Positions 33,230 to 44,524 of a stretch of DNA of 64,000 bases are shown here, in pieces. The translations under genes and the position numbers were made by a program. Every line of letters begins with the position of its first letter. Within the stretch, counting starts at the first letter, position 1. Under the pieces are notes generated by a model. That model ran no database searches and was not told the origin of the DNA. It worked only from the letters and a program-made list of their open reading frames with translations. This DNA is from Endomychus coccineus (lineage: Eukaryota > Arthropoda > Insecta > Coleoptera > Endomychidae): positions 59,408,039 to 59,472,038 of the forward strand of contig OY294067.1 of NCBI GenBank assembly GCA_958510875.1, given 5' to 3'.

Positions 33230-34193
33230 CCACGGTCGTATACACAGGTCTGGAAACTCGAAGTTGTTTCCTATGTGAGAAGTGAGTCCGCTAAGTGTCG
33301 ACTGGCCCGTAGTACCAAAAGTTGTCACGTAGGAGTATCATCAAAGGCGTCAAGTAAGAGTATCATCTTGATCTCTATGAAGAGTTTTAACGTTCAGATC
33401 TCGATAGCGCTTCCGGCTCCGGGATTTTCACGTGGCCTATCGAAATTAGAAGGTTCCTATGTAATTAGCTACGAACGTAATCATTTTGACATATGCCTCG
33501 AGGAGCTCGCTACGTGTCAGTTAGAGTTTATACTTTTTACCTCGATCTTGTTAATTCGGGGCCGTTTTATGCCCCGTGCGGCCGGAGCCAGTTGTAATAA
33601 AGTGTTTTCGGCTATAGGCCGCTAGCTTTTACCCGCTTTGAGTATATTTTAGTAGCTAGAAAATTCCCTTTGGAACGTCGCACGTCAGACGCTAGTAGCT
33701 GACAACTGAGAATACCTCAAACTGTTTTAATTGAATTTTCCTATTTAATCGACATTTTGGGGCCCGAGACTATGCTATTTAGTTGGCCCCGTTCATAAAC
33801 TAACGACATGGAGTGAAAACCGCATGCGAAAAATCCTCCTAAAGACGTTCTATGTACCGTAAATTTGCACTTTTCTAACTGGCGAGCTACGCGCTCCTCA
33901 CGTGAACGTAATTCGATTTATCGAAAATTAACCAATTCAAAACCGTTTTCGACCCAGTTTGGGGCCATCACGACCTTTTAAAAGGTTCAAAGTTAACATT
34001 TCGACAATTTTAAGCTATGCTTAAACGGTGCAAATGGGCATTAGTAACACTGCTTGCGATTCCGGAAAGAAATCGTTTTACCCCCTCTTGATCCAAGCGC
34101 CAGCTGGTGGCTGAGCGAGGGACTACGAGTTTCACGACTCGTAAGCGACTCAAGTCAACCATAGAGTTTCCAGACCTGTATGTATGACCGTGG
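33230..34193. mobile_element. Terminal-inverted-repeat element carrying the recurring unit
   Basis: CCACGGTC followed by ACAGGTCTGGAAACTC at the left (33230-33259) is mirrored by GAGTTTCCAGACCTGT and GACCGTGG at the right (34164-34193). The inside holds a copy of the unit also seen at 44525-45345 and in the array at 54930-57325, including a frame reading SYVISYERNHFDICLEEL and FILFTSILLIRGRF. No transposase is present. It may be a DNA-type non-autonomous element that captured the unit, or the unit may itself be inserted. Confidence 0.55.
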
Positions 34194-34344
34194 TAGAAAC
34201 TAACAACACAGCACAGACACTAAACAACAAAGCAAAGGAACATACTCAAAATACGAGAACTTCGTAACAAAAGTCTACCAACTGTGACCTGTTCAAGGTT
34301 CTGTGCTTTAATTCACTCTCACAGACACAGCAACATATCGATGA

Positions 34345-34391
34345 TAGAATTGGTGACCTTGGTACCTTGGTAGAATTGGTGACCTTGGTAC
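34345..34391. repeat. 26-bp tandem duplication
   Basis: TAGAATTGGTGACCTTGGTA followed by CCTTGG is repeated once, the second copy slightly shorter. Confidence 0.8.
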
Positions 34392-34399
34392 AGGACCTG

Positions 34400-35720
34400 C
34401 TATCTTAATCTTACGGTTCACAGGGTACTAAGAGTATAGACACGGGAATTTCGACGAAAAAGTAACAATAGGTATTTGGTGTAAGATAATACCCTAATAG
34501 CTTTCCTGCAATAGTAATAGATCTAACGAAAATAATAGCCACCCTAAGAGTGGAAATGAAAAATAGTATATTCCTATTGGTCGCAGAAATATCACTGGCG
34601 GCGATAGACCTAGTACATGGACTGTACATTCCATATTCTACGTATAGCGGGCTGAGTACCAACATCTGGAGTGTTTCGCTTGGATCAGTCACACTAAAAT
34701 TTTTCTAGTGCGATGGTCACATAGAACTAGTTGAAGGTGTATAACTCTAAAGTAGCCACCCATTATGATGCTCACAATCGCAGTCTATGTACTAGAAAGT
34801 CTGGTGACAGAAGAAAGCTTTAGATTTCCGCACTTAACACTGTAATGGTAGTTGGTAAAAATGTACAAGGGATTAGTAATTGATCTATAGCATATGTTTA
34901 TCTGAACTCCTCTTTAACGATATGGTTGAAATGATAAATATTCATGTTACAATTCCCCAATTTTTTTGAAAAGTTGCACTATGTTTCTTTTCCTTTACTT
35001 AGTGATAATAAAACATACATACCAATATACTTTTTATATGACTTGAGGCAACACACTCTTAGCTGACTGGCATAATAACAGCTCCTAACATCAATAATTA
35101 CGATTCTCTTCATGAAACTATTACGAAGATTTAACAAAGCAAGATAACGATGAACGGCAGAGAAGATCTCCGGGGCATACTATTACGCTGGTTCGACAGT
35201 AGGCAGATATAGACACTGCCATTATTATTGAGTCATCCCTTTCGTAAACAAAGTCCACAACTATTCTAGAAAGCAAGCAATAAAAGCGGGCCATTAAATG
35301 GTAAAATCGGAAAATGTGGAGAGCGAATAAATGATTGGGATTGGGAGATATGAGAGAATTTATTTGGAAACCGGCGAACTTTTTAATGCCTGAATGTAAA
35401 GGCTTCGACCAAAACTGGACAAGAGGAGATTACTCATAAATGATTTAATACATATAATAAGTTAATAATAGATTGGTTGATATCGATCGATAGAATACCA
35501 AAAGTTTCCACTTTGATCTGCTTTAAGTAATCTCGGTTTAACTGTAATAAGTGTATATTTGTCTGTTCATCCCTAAACTGTGTGGGTCGTGGCCTCAATT
35601 CTATATATTGATTATAGATATAAATAAGAAACCATTATAACGGACAATATAAGAATCTAATTATTTAGTTAATGGTTGGATATCTTTCAACTTCATTATA
35701 CACATTCATGCACATATACA
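34400..35720. other. No gene recognised
   Basis: AT-rich unassigned sequence. Confidence 0.5.
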
Positions 35721-35724
35721 CGAA

Positions 35725-35736
35725 CACACACACACA

Positions 35737-35777
<41 letters not shown>
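35725..35777. repeat. (CA)n microsatellite
   Basis: A run of about 25 CA units with one TA interruption. The Cys-Val-rich frames on the minus strand here are artefacts of the repeat. It directly precedes a mariner end. Confidence 0.95.
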
Positions 35778-35779
<2 letters not shown>

Positions 35780-36521
35780 TGACACACATATATACGAGGG
35801 CAAGGTGAAAAGTTCCTGAAAAATAAAACAGATAGCGCCACAATCGAAAATCCCATGTGACATTTGTGATGTAGGTACCATCTTTAACTAGAACGCATTA
35901 AAATTTCAAACTGATATGTCATTCTGTTCTGTTTAGACACCCATCGCAAGCAATCAACCTTGAAGATTTCTGTAAACATGGAAAAAAGTGAATTTCGCGT
36001 CTTGATTAAATATTATTTCTTGCCTGGAAAAAATTACGCAAACCAAGCATCGTTTGTTAAACGTTATGGGGACACCATCGATTGGAACGATTCAGAAGTG
36101 GTTTACTGATTTTCGTTGTGGTAGTATGACCTCAAAGGACGCCGAACGTTCTGGTGGTCCAATTGAGATTACAACGCCATAAATTGTCGATATATCATCC
36201 ACGGTATGATATTGGACGATCGGCGAGTTGAAGTGCACGAAATTGCTGAGGCTATGGTCATCTCAACCGAATGGGTACGGAACATTTTGCATAAATTTTT
36301 GAATATGAGAATGCTATCTGCCAGATGGGTGCCGCATTTGCTATCTGTGCTGAGTGTTTGACGATGTTCAAGCACGGTACGAAGAAATTTTTGAGTAGTT
36401 TCGTAACCGTGGACGAAACATGGATCCATTAGAACACACCAGAGACCTAAGAACAGTCGAAACAGTGGACTTGCCCTGGCGAATCGAAGTCGAAAAAGGC
36501 CAAAGTGGGTTTATCGGCCAA

Positions 36522-37702
36522 TAAGGCTGCGATGATTTAAATCAAATGATTTTTTTTTAAATCAATGATTTAAATCAGAAAAAAAAGTTCTGCAAATAAT
36601 TCGCTTTGATTTAATCAATTGGTTCAAATAGACACATTTTGTATATGTATTAAAACAAATAAATAGCTGGGGAGTAGGGTTCGATAAAATAAATGTTATT
36701 GTGACACGGTGTCAAGTAGATCATTCGCGATGCGGTCTCTGTTCGGAGGTTTATACCCTGGATTTAATTTTCCGATCATCGCTTTGAATTTCTTGTGTTC
36801 GACACTGTTGAACGAGCTGTTTGTCGCGTACACGTAACGTGCAACCTGTTTATCGAGGGCTTCCTTCTGCGTGGCAGTTACAATGGTGACAAAACTCTTC
36901 ATGTTCGATGCAGCTCCGAATTTCAGGTTCTTTGCTGGAGCAGCTTCAGAATCTTTGGATGACGTTGGGCGTTTGTCTGGTCGAATTCCTGCGACAAAGA
37001 GTTCTTTGTAATTTGATTGCTCATTCTATTGATATTTATTGTGCTTAATTTTTTGAACATTATAACTTTAAATAAAACATACCTGCAGGTTCATCAGCTT
37101 CATCCTCGTCATGAGTGATTGAATCTTTTTCACATTTATCCCAATGGGTTTTCATCCGTGCAACAAGGCCTTGCAGTTCTTTTTGGCATTTCTTGCATTT
37201 GGCACGCAAATATTTGTCCCCTTTCACCTCATCGAAATGTTGCCAAATCGCGTCTTTTTTCCGCCCACTCATTGTTCCGAATACGCGAAAAACTCTCCGC
37301 AAACGGGCAGCTAGTGCTAGTGCTAGCTAGTGCTCTACACTATCGTCAACATGAACGAGCAAGAACAGACCAAATTGTACCCGTGGTTCTAACCATGTCT
37401 TTAGGGTTTTAACTATTCCGCTATTGGTACGTCGATCCAAGGTGGCGCGAGCGTTTCACCGCGAAATTCAAAACTGTTAATTACAGCGATACAGGGTATT
37501 GAGATGGGATTATGTTATGAATGTGTAGTTTTACTTGTAATACAAGTAAGAATATGCATTAAATTGCATAAAAATCCATTGTCTAATGAACAGTGCGCAT
37601 AAAATCAAAAAAATCTGATTTAAATCAAAAAAATTTGATTCAAATCAAAAAAGTCCGATTTTTTTGTTTTTTTGTTTAAAATCATGATTTTCTTCAGCCC
37701 TA
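36522..37702 (-). mobile_element. hAT deletion derivative nested in mariner copy B
   Basis: Termini TAAGGCTG at the left and CAGCCCTA at the right (complement TAGGGCTG) are followed by direct 8-base flanks TCGGCCAA (36514-36521) and TCGCCCAA (37703-37710), a hAT-type duplication with one mismatch. The mariner sequence reads through when the insert is taken out. Subterminal regions are rich in the ATTTAAATCA/TGATTTAAAT motif, present several times at both ends. It encodes only the N-terminal part of a transposase (36696-37302). Confidence 0.9.
36696..37302 (-). pseudogene. hAT transposase N-terminal remnant with BED finger and an intron
   Basis: Exon 1 (ATG possible at 37302 or 37272) contains DAIWQHFDEVKGDKYLRAKC, KKCQKELQGLVARMKTHW and DKC: a BED zinc finger (C-x2-C ... 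H-x-x-x-C-like). A GT at 37082 (GCAG|GTATGT) and an AG at 36989 (TCGCAG|GAATTC) on the coding strand bound a 94-base intron that keeps frame (EDEADEPAG then IRPDKRPTSS). Exon 2 reads FVTIVTATQKEALDKQVARY, EHKKFKAMIGKLNPGYKPPN, RDRIANDLLDTVSQ and stops. The catalytic RNase H-like core and the dimerisation domain are absent, so the copy depended on another transposase. Confidence 0.82.
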
Positions 37703-38242
37703 TCGCCCAAGAAAGTCATGGCGACAGTGTTTTGGGATGCACAAGGTATCGTCCATATCGATTACCATGAAAATGGCAAAACGATCACCGGCGTATATTA
37801 TGCAGAGCTGTTGGATCGATTGGACGCCGATTTGAAGCGAAAGCGGCCACATTTGGCAAAGGAAAAAGTGCTCTTCAACCAGAACAACGCACCGGCGCAC
37901 AGGTCCATAGTAGCAATGGCAAAATTCCATTAATTGCGCTACCAATTGCTTCGTCATCCACCTTATTCTCCAGATTTGGTCCCTGCGATCTTATCTATTT
38001 CCAAACTTGAAGAAATGGCTCGGCGGAAAGAAATTTGACTCCAACGTTGAGGTCATCGCTGAAACAAACGCCTATTTTGAAGGATTGCCGAAATCGTATT
38101 ATTCGGAAGGGATCGAAAAATGAGAAAAGCGTTGAACGAAGTGTATTGGGCTACAAGGAGATTATGTTGAGAAATAAAATAAGTTTTGACCAAATAAATC
38201 ATTTCTTGTTTCATTTTTCAGGAACTTTTCACCATGCCCTCA

Positions 38243-39010
38243 TACACTCACCCGCGCGTGCAACTATACATTCTCACAGACATACATGCGAGAGTAAATT
38301 AATGTCCTTGATATGTTTGAATGATTTTATCACTGATTGATACAGGATAACCGTTATTTATTACAATGTTTGATACCTGGTTCTAGTAAAAGGTGTGATA
38401 AAACACTGATTGGATTCTAATTCGAATATACATTCCCAAAACTGTTTAAATGGAATATTGCTTTCGCTGTAGTCATCACAACTATATTAACGGAAATAAT
38501 TACTACCACGTCATATTAAATTTCCGATAATCTATAGTTTTTTGTACGGTTGATCAATCTACAATCGAACAACCTATATTGACAATCACCCATAGAAGAA
38601 CAATCAACGCATTTTGCATAGACGATAGATTTGCGTAGTGATTCAAACTAAAATTAAAGATTTGGCAATTTTATTGAAAAGCCGGGCTTGGCGAACGGTA
38701 CGATGAGTTCAACGAACCTGGACCCATTATATCGCATTCAAATTTGCGATAGAAGTCAAAGCAATGTTATTATAGTTCATTACACCAAGAAAAAATAAGT
38801 GATTCATTATTTGTATCCGGAACACTGAAGCCTAAATTGATGAATGAATTGCGATGGCATGTTCAGATTATTACGGTCTAAAATAAATTTGGAAAACTAC
38901 TACATCAATAATAAAGATCTTTATTTAGCTTTTAGTTAGAGAATAAAACTCAGATGTACACGAAACATTTAACATTTTATTTTAAATAATTAACGCTGAC
39001 AAATTGTTTA
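38243..39010. other. No gene recognised
   Basis: AT-rich unassigned sequence. Confidence 0.5.
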
Positions 39011-39018
39011 ACACACTG

Positions 39019-40370
39019 TAGTCCAGTCGCACGGTCACAAAAGTTGATGAAAATTTGATATGGCCAATTTGTATGTTATCTTATGTTTTTGGGTGCTCTA
39101 AAAGCGAGAAAAATAGTTAAAAAATTCCTGGAAAAAAATACAAGGGATCAAAGTTATACATAATTTGAATACGCTTCGAGCCAAGGTAGAAGTCATTTGA
39201 CGGTTATGGGCCCGAGATATGGCCCATTTTGTGATTTTTTTACGGTTTACAAAATATCTTTTTTAAATAGAAAAGAGATTGTAAAAATATTTTGTTTGCG
39301 TGGAAAGTTGACATTTTTGTTCTACTTTTCACTGGATTTTTTTTATCGCCAAAATTTTAATTTCGCGAAAAACTGTAAAATTGCGATTTCACCCTGAAAC
39401 ATGCATATTTTGACTCAAAACAAAATGCATTTTGTAGATTTTGACAAACATTACCTAAAATAACCATCAAAAAACATTTTGCTCTGAATGCCGAATTTTG
39501 GCGTACAAATTTTTGACCTCGGAAAATTGGAGAAATTTTGAGGTAAGAATATTCGAAAAGAAACCAAATTCGAGATACTGTTAGGGCTCTTCAATACACG
39601 TATTTTGAGCTATTGCAAATCAATTTTCCTTCAGTAGAAGTCTAGATATTCATGTTAACGTGTTTGGGCCTGTAGCGGGCCCAATTTTGATAAAAAACAT
39701 AATTCAATGGAAAGTAGATTACTTTCTCTATCTAAACTCAAAAGTGTGGCCATCATTGAAAAAATCTGGAGCGAGTCAAAGAAAAAAAAACTAGCAAACT
39801 ATCATTTTTTATTTGGTTGAGAGGTCACCCTTTTAAATTTAAATAAAGAAATCATCTGCTTTCCATTGAATTCTGGTTTTTTATGATGGTCCCAAAATTG
39901 GGTCCGCTACAGGCCCAAACACGTTTACATGTATATCTAGACTTCTACTAGAGCAAAATTGATTTACAATAGCTCAAAATACGAGTATTGAAGAGCTTTA
40001 ACAGTATCACGAATTTGGTTTCTTTTCGAATATTCTAACCTCCAAATTTCTCCAATTTTCCGGGAGCCATATTCGGCGTTTACAGCAGAATGTCATTTGA
40101 TGGTTAAAGTACATTCGACGTTTATTAAGTATGTGTGACTTGATCCCTTTTATTTCTTTGATTGATGAATTTAAATAAATAAAAAAACCCGGAACATTTT
40201 CCATTTTTCCTTAAAAAAATGGACATAACTTTTCTAGCGGCATTTTCTGATAAAATGAAATTGCTTTTTATTCATTTATCTGTAAAAACAAGGATTCGAT
40301 CACATTCCAGTCATATCAAATTTTTCCGGATTCTCAGGGGCTTCGGTCGACCGTGCGACTGGATTACTGT
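39019..40370. mobile_element. Large foldback element, copy 1
   Basis: The termini GTAGTCCAGTCGCACGGTC (left) and GACCGTGCGACTGGATTAC (right, complement GTAATCCAGTCGCACGGTC) are inverted. The arms pair over most of the 1.35 kb and turn near 39770-39790; examples are GTGTTTGGGCCTGTAGCGGG against its complement and ATTCGAAAAGAAACCAAATT against AATTTGGTTTCTTTTCGAAT. No coding capacity. Penelope-like coding sequence begins directly at its right end. A relative is at 59385-60905. Confidence 0.82.
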
Positions 40371-40371
40371 G

Positions 40372-40850
40372 GCATTCTCTAAGCTTGGAGTTATCAACTA
40401 CAGCAATACCTTTGATAAAGTTTCCGATTTTGGAAAATCCGGGATTTACTAAATCAATTGTGAGTCGTGTTTTAAATGCTATGTGGGTCAAACAAGAAGG
40501 AACATTTTAACTCGTTATAAAGTACATTTTGCCCATATAAAGAAAAATAATGGTGAAAAATCAGCGGTAGCCGAATATACTTTGAATACAGGTCACATCG
40601 TTCCTCAACAAAATTGATCACTTTTAAAACACAGTACATCTGGGTAAGTTAGAAGGAATGGAAATCTATAAATGGAAAAGCAATTTATTAAATTCCGATT
40701 TATCTCCAGCTGATGGTGGAGATTTATCTCCAGCGGATTGTTTACATTATTATCCCCAAATAGTATATAAACAGGAACATTTAGTTTACTCTGATGATGG
40801 CTACTTGGTAGCCCAAAGGTCCTCAGTACTTTGGTAGTATTTCTAGTGGA
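40372..40850 (+). pseudogene. Penelope-like element C-terminal fragment (GIY-YIG nuclease)
   Basis: Reads LGVINYSNTFDKVSDFGKSG, IY, stop, INCESCFKCYVGQTRRNILT, RYKVHFAHIKKNNGEKSAVA, EYTLNTGH. CxxCxxCYVGQTxR is the GIY-YIG signature with the upstream Cys pattern of PLE endonucleases. It is a different PLE family from the copies at 7.8 and 51.6 kb. It is broken by the in-frame stop and later frameshifts, and its 5' part has been lost or displaced beside the foldback element. A hammerhead-like motif follows at 40787-40828. Confidence 0.78.
40787..40828 (+). ncRNA. Hammerhead ribozyme-like motif (different PLE family)
   Basis: TACT / CTGATGA / T / GGCTAC-ttg-GTAGCC / CAAA / GGTCCT / C / AGTA. 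Stem II is longer (six pairs) and wholly different in sequence from the other copies, yet the architecture is the same, including the extra base after the core. Stem I has four pairs. The invariant G of GAAA is replaced by C, which should inactivate this copy. Confidence 0.5.
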
Positions 40851-41626
40851 TAAGGGTGATTATTTCTTATCAATAGTGTACAGCTACATGTAAAACTAGG
40901 TCCCGAAATATTAGAAATCAATCTGAATGTGGTATAAATTTAGGGGTAGGGGAGACAATGGTTTGGGTGGGAGTATATTTACAAATTATTGACGGGTGGT
41001 GAATTATAGGTTGGTCATTCAATATTATTTCACTATTGTTTTTTCAATGTTAAGAAATTTCCGTTGTTTCTAGAATATTGAGTTTGTTTCCTTTCTCCTG
41101 AATATTCAAAATATCGGGATTAGAGGGGAAATTGTGAGTATGTTATAAAAGGTAATTCGCGTAATTGAAATCCTATTTTTTGTCCTGTAACTTCTCACAT
41201 GTTAGTGGAACCTTACTCTGAAACTGCGTACAGTTTGTCCTATGTAGAAGATATTACAGTAATCATACCTTAGCCTATAACTCCAGATTTCTATAATTTA
41301 TATTTTTTAGATTTATGTTAGTGTTTGCTGCTTTGATTCGGGTTTTCTAAGGCTAGTTTGGAGGTAATCCTATTCCCACTGATTGCTAGTATTGCTGATC
41401 TGTTGTCCGGGAGGATTTCAATGTCTTCACATTATTTCATTTCACTAATAAATTATTTATATTTATGGACCTTTGATTCGCTGAAAACCCGTGATCTAAC
41501 ATGCTAAAAGAAGTTAACTGTTTTACCCGCAGTTGGCCAAGATCAGGAAACATCATCAAGACTATTGCAAACAGCCGGCAGTATAGCTAATACTCAACTG
41601 GATTAAAAAAAAATTAAATTAAGCTT

Positions 41627-41709
41627 GACGAGTTGAAACTGCTATATGAAAATAAAACGAAATATCTTGGCATGACTCTCGACGCTAAACTTCAATGGAA
41701 TCGGCATTA
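41627..41709 (+). pseudogene. Short non-LTR RT fragment
   Basis: DELKLLYENKTKYLGMTLDA and KLQWNRH, then stop. YLGMTLDxxLxWxxH is the conserved block after the RT palm in Jockey/CR1-type LINEs. Nothing else of the element is recognised nearby. Confidence 0.6.
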
Positions 41710-42830
41710 AAAATAAAAAACCAACTTAATCTAAAATACAAACAGTATTTCTTGCAAGAAAATCTAAATTATCATATAATAAGAGTTGGAGAGCGCTTGC
41801 CGCAGATTCAAAATTCCAGGCGTTACTACGGTACTTCGCTCTGATGCTTCGCGGCGCGGACTCTAGACTGGCAGTAGTGGCCAGTGATAGAGTCTTGCTG
41901 GTCTGATTTCTGTTCGATGTTCGATGACTTGTCTTTCGTAATGTCGCGTGACAGGTTTAATGTAATCCTTGTTGATAATCAATATATTGTAGTTAGTCTC
42001 CCAAACTTTTGGTTTCCATCAAAATCCCCAAGGTTTAGCTTCATGCTAATATGATGTTATACCAAACGCACCAAAATATTAAACATATCCAAATCTTCCA
42101 AACAAAGTGCTACTTAACGTGGTGAATTGCTTCATGATTCGTTCCTAATAGTGACTTATATCAAGATCTTGGAATCATGTCACAAAAAACAGATGACCCA
42201 GACCAATGTTTGTTACAATTCTGCTCAATAATTTAAGAGAAGTCAATTTCTTTGACGCCTTTATTGTAATAACATGATGATAATGTATTTTTCATGATTC
42301 AAAATCTGAAATGACATCACCAAGCCAAACCGTGTAGGTTCATGAGTTATTTGCATATACTTAATTCCTCATAAATCATTTATTAGCATGACTATGTCTT
42401 ATTATGCATAGATGCAAGCATAGATACAGTACATTTCGGCAACTCGTCAGTTTTGAGATTTCAAAAATTATTCTTATGACAACTTCTATAAGGAGGAACT
42501 TCTTAATAGCAAAACCCTTTGAAAACGGTTATGGTCACTTTCAACAACCACCTTTTGACGAAACCTTATGCAATTTCCACTCTTCATATCAGTCGTAAAC
42601 CTTCTCGACGCCAATCGTCAACCGACCTGACCCTCGTTTCTAAGAATGGTTGTAAGCAATAAACAATTGGGGCTCACCTGTCTTTCTGTTTGTAGGTAGG
42701 AATTTCCGGGAATAATAATCGAATTTATAATGCTTCAAAAACCTAAAATTTATGACCAAAAAATTATTTAGTTCAATTTGTTCCTCTGAAAACAGCAATT
42801 ATGTCTCTGAAAACGCAAACTTTTTTTTCT
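41710..42830. other. No gene recognised
   Basis: AT-rich unassigned sequence with a small GC-rich patch at 41815-41880. Confidence 0.5.
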
Positions 42831-42831
42831 T

Positions 42832-44148
42832 ATGCAAAAATGTGAAATTATGGAAGAAAGCGAAAAATACGGTACTAGTGCGCGAAAGTTGGCGGACAAG
42901 TTTGTGTTGGAAGAACACAAGTGTGTTCTCAAGAATAAAATGGAATTAAAAAAACGGAAATTTCCAAAAACAGAAAGATTTGCTGTTGACCAAATAGTCT
43001 ATGATTGGTTTTACAAAGCTAGAAATAAAAACATTCCTATATCGGGACTCTTGATAAAGGAATAAGCTCTAGAAGCACCTGAAAATTTATAAATTAACGA
43101 ATTTGTGGCTTCAAATGGCTGGCTTCTGCAAGAGACACGACATCAATTTCAAAACAATCTTTGGTGAGTCCGCTCACGCGGACGTGAAGATTGGAAAATT
43201 AAACTTTTATCAATTATCAAGAACTATGAAGCTAAAGATATTTTTAATGCTGACGAAACCGGACTATTTGGCAATGCCAAACAAAACTTTTGCAGAGTAA
43301 TAAATGTGCTGGATAAAATCAGTTAAACAACGAGTGACACTTCTTTTTTCCTGTAACATGAATGGTTATCTTATTGGAAAAAGCGGAAATCCGCTATGTT
43401 TCAAAGGAGTACATGTAGATAAATAGAATGGGTATCCAATAAAAAAGTTTGAATGACAACAGAGATAATGAGTTTTTAGTTGAAAAACCAGGGTAGAAAA
43501 GTTCTTATATTCTTAGATAACCGCGTACTTCACACCCAAAAATAGAATTGGAAAATGTTCGAATTATTTTTCTACCTCCCGACAACTACGTCTCAATGCC
43601 AACCACTGGATCAAGGGATAATACAAAATTTTAAAATAAAATACAGAAATTTTGATAGGAAAACTTTTGGCTTTTACGAACACGAAGAAAATTTTAAAAG
43701 AGCAGAAAAAAGCATAAATTTCTCAAGTACTGTTGTGTGGATAGTTACAGCATGGCAAAATGTTCCATCTGTGACTATAAAAAAATGTTTCCAAAAGGCT
43801 GGATACAGGAAGATGAGGCTTTTGAAGAAGAAGACATTTCACTTATGTCAGTTGTCCTCTCTTAAAAAATATGCCTGGAAATCTAGATCTGGGAAAATAT
43901 TTCTTGATCGCTTCAGAACAGAGAACCCAGATTTTGATTTGCAGGAAATAATTCAGGAATTCACTGACAAAGAAAGCAAAACCGACCCTATTGCAGGATA
44001 TACAAACTTTTTTATTAACAAAAACCATGGCGATTTGGCCATTGATATTTCCCAAATCTTAATGAAATGTGAGAATGAAGTAACAAAAGCCAAAATGAAT
44101 AATTTGAAACAGACTTCCATCATTAAACAGATTTTTCACAAAATATAA
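42832..44148 (+). pseudogene. pogo/tigger-type transposase pseudogene
   Basis: Pieces in order: SEKYGTSARKLADKFVLEEH (psq-type HTH), RFAVDQIVYDWFYKARNKNI and MAGFCKRHDINFKTIFGES (CENP-B-type binding domain), YEAKDIFNADETGLFGNA (first acidic motif), KVLIFLDNRVLHTQK (second), YLPTTTSQCQPLDQGIIQNF (third). A long intact C-terminal frame follows (43555-44148) with AWQNVPSVTIKKCFQKAGYR. All three acidic motifs are visible but spread over at least four frames with stops, so it is inactive. I could not locate terminal inverted repeats. The last frame is the longest uninterrupted one here, which may only mean fewer frameshifts. Confidence 0.82.
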
Positions 44149-44524
44149 TGTTTAATTATTTAAAAGTGGTTTTGTATTCCAGTTACATCACATTATGTTG
44201 ACAAAAATATGGATATATAAGTACGTACATAGTAAATATATAATTGTTCGTATTCCTTTATAGCTGCCACCCCTCTAAACGGCCAAAATATTATGATATT
44301 TTTAGTGACCGCTATTGAGAAGTTTTACTCTATATTGAGATTGTCTGCAATTAACTTGTTCAAGTTTAGAACATACCTGTCGAAAGCAACAACCAGAAAC
44401 GCATTCACGTATATTCAAGCTCACACTCTCAGATTGTATTGATTTTGCCAGTGAGAAAAATGATCGTACAGTCGAATTATTTTGTGGTGTTCGATTCTCT
44501 TCTGTTTCTTAAGTGAAACGAATT

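Larger units (their letters stand above)
35795..38242 (+). mobile_element. mariner element (copy B), interrupted by a hAT
   Basis: The 5' TIR GAGGGCAAGGTGAAAAGTTC and the 3' TIR (complement GAGGGCATGGTGAAAAGTTC) are flanked by TA (35793-35794 and 38243-38244). Without the nested hAT and its target duplication the element is about 1.26 kb, a normal mariner length. Transposase pieces: MEKSEFRVLIKYYF from ATG 35978, the HTH region, VDETWIH (stop follows IH), and after the insertion ATVFWDAQGIVHIDYHENGK, ITGVYYAELLDRLDADLK and LFNQNNAPAH. The second catalytic Asp is changed to Asn (NQNN for HQDN) and frames shift before the third. Confidence 0.92.

Noticed and set aside
35665..35881. Cys/Val-rich open frames on the minus strand
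   Set aside because: They are translations of the (CA)n microsatellite.
43843..44055. 70-codon minus-strand frame
   Set aside because: Antisense shadow of the pogo/tigger C-terminal frame.
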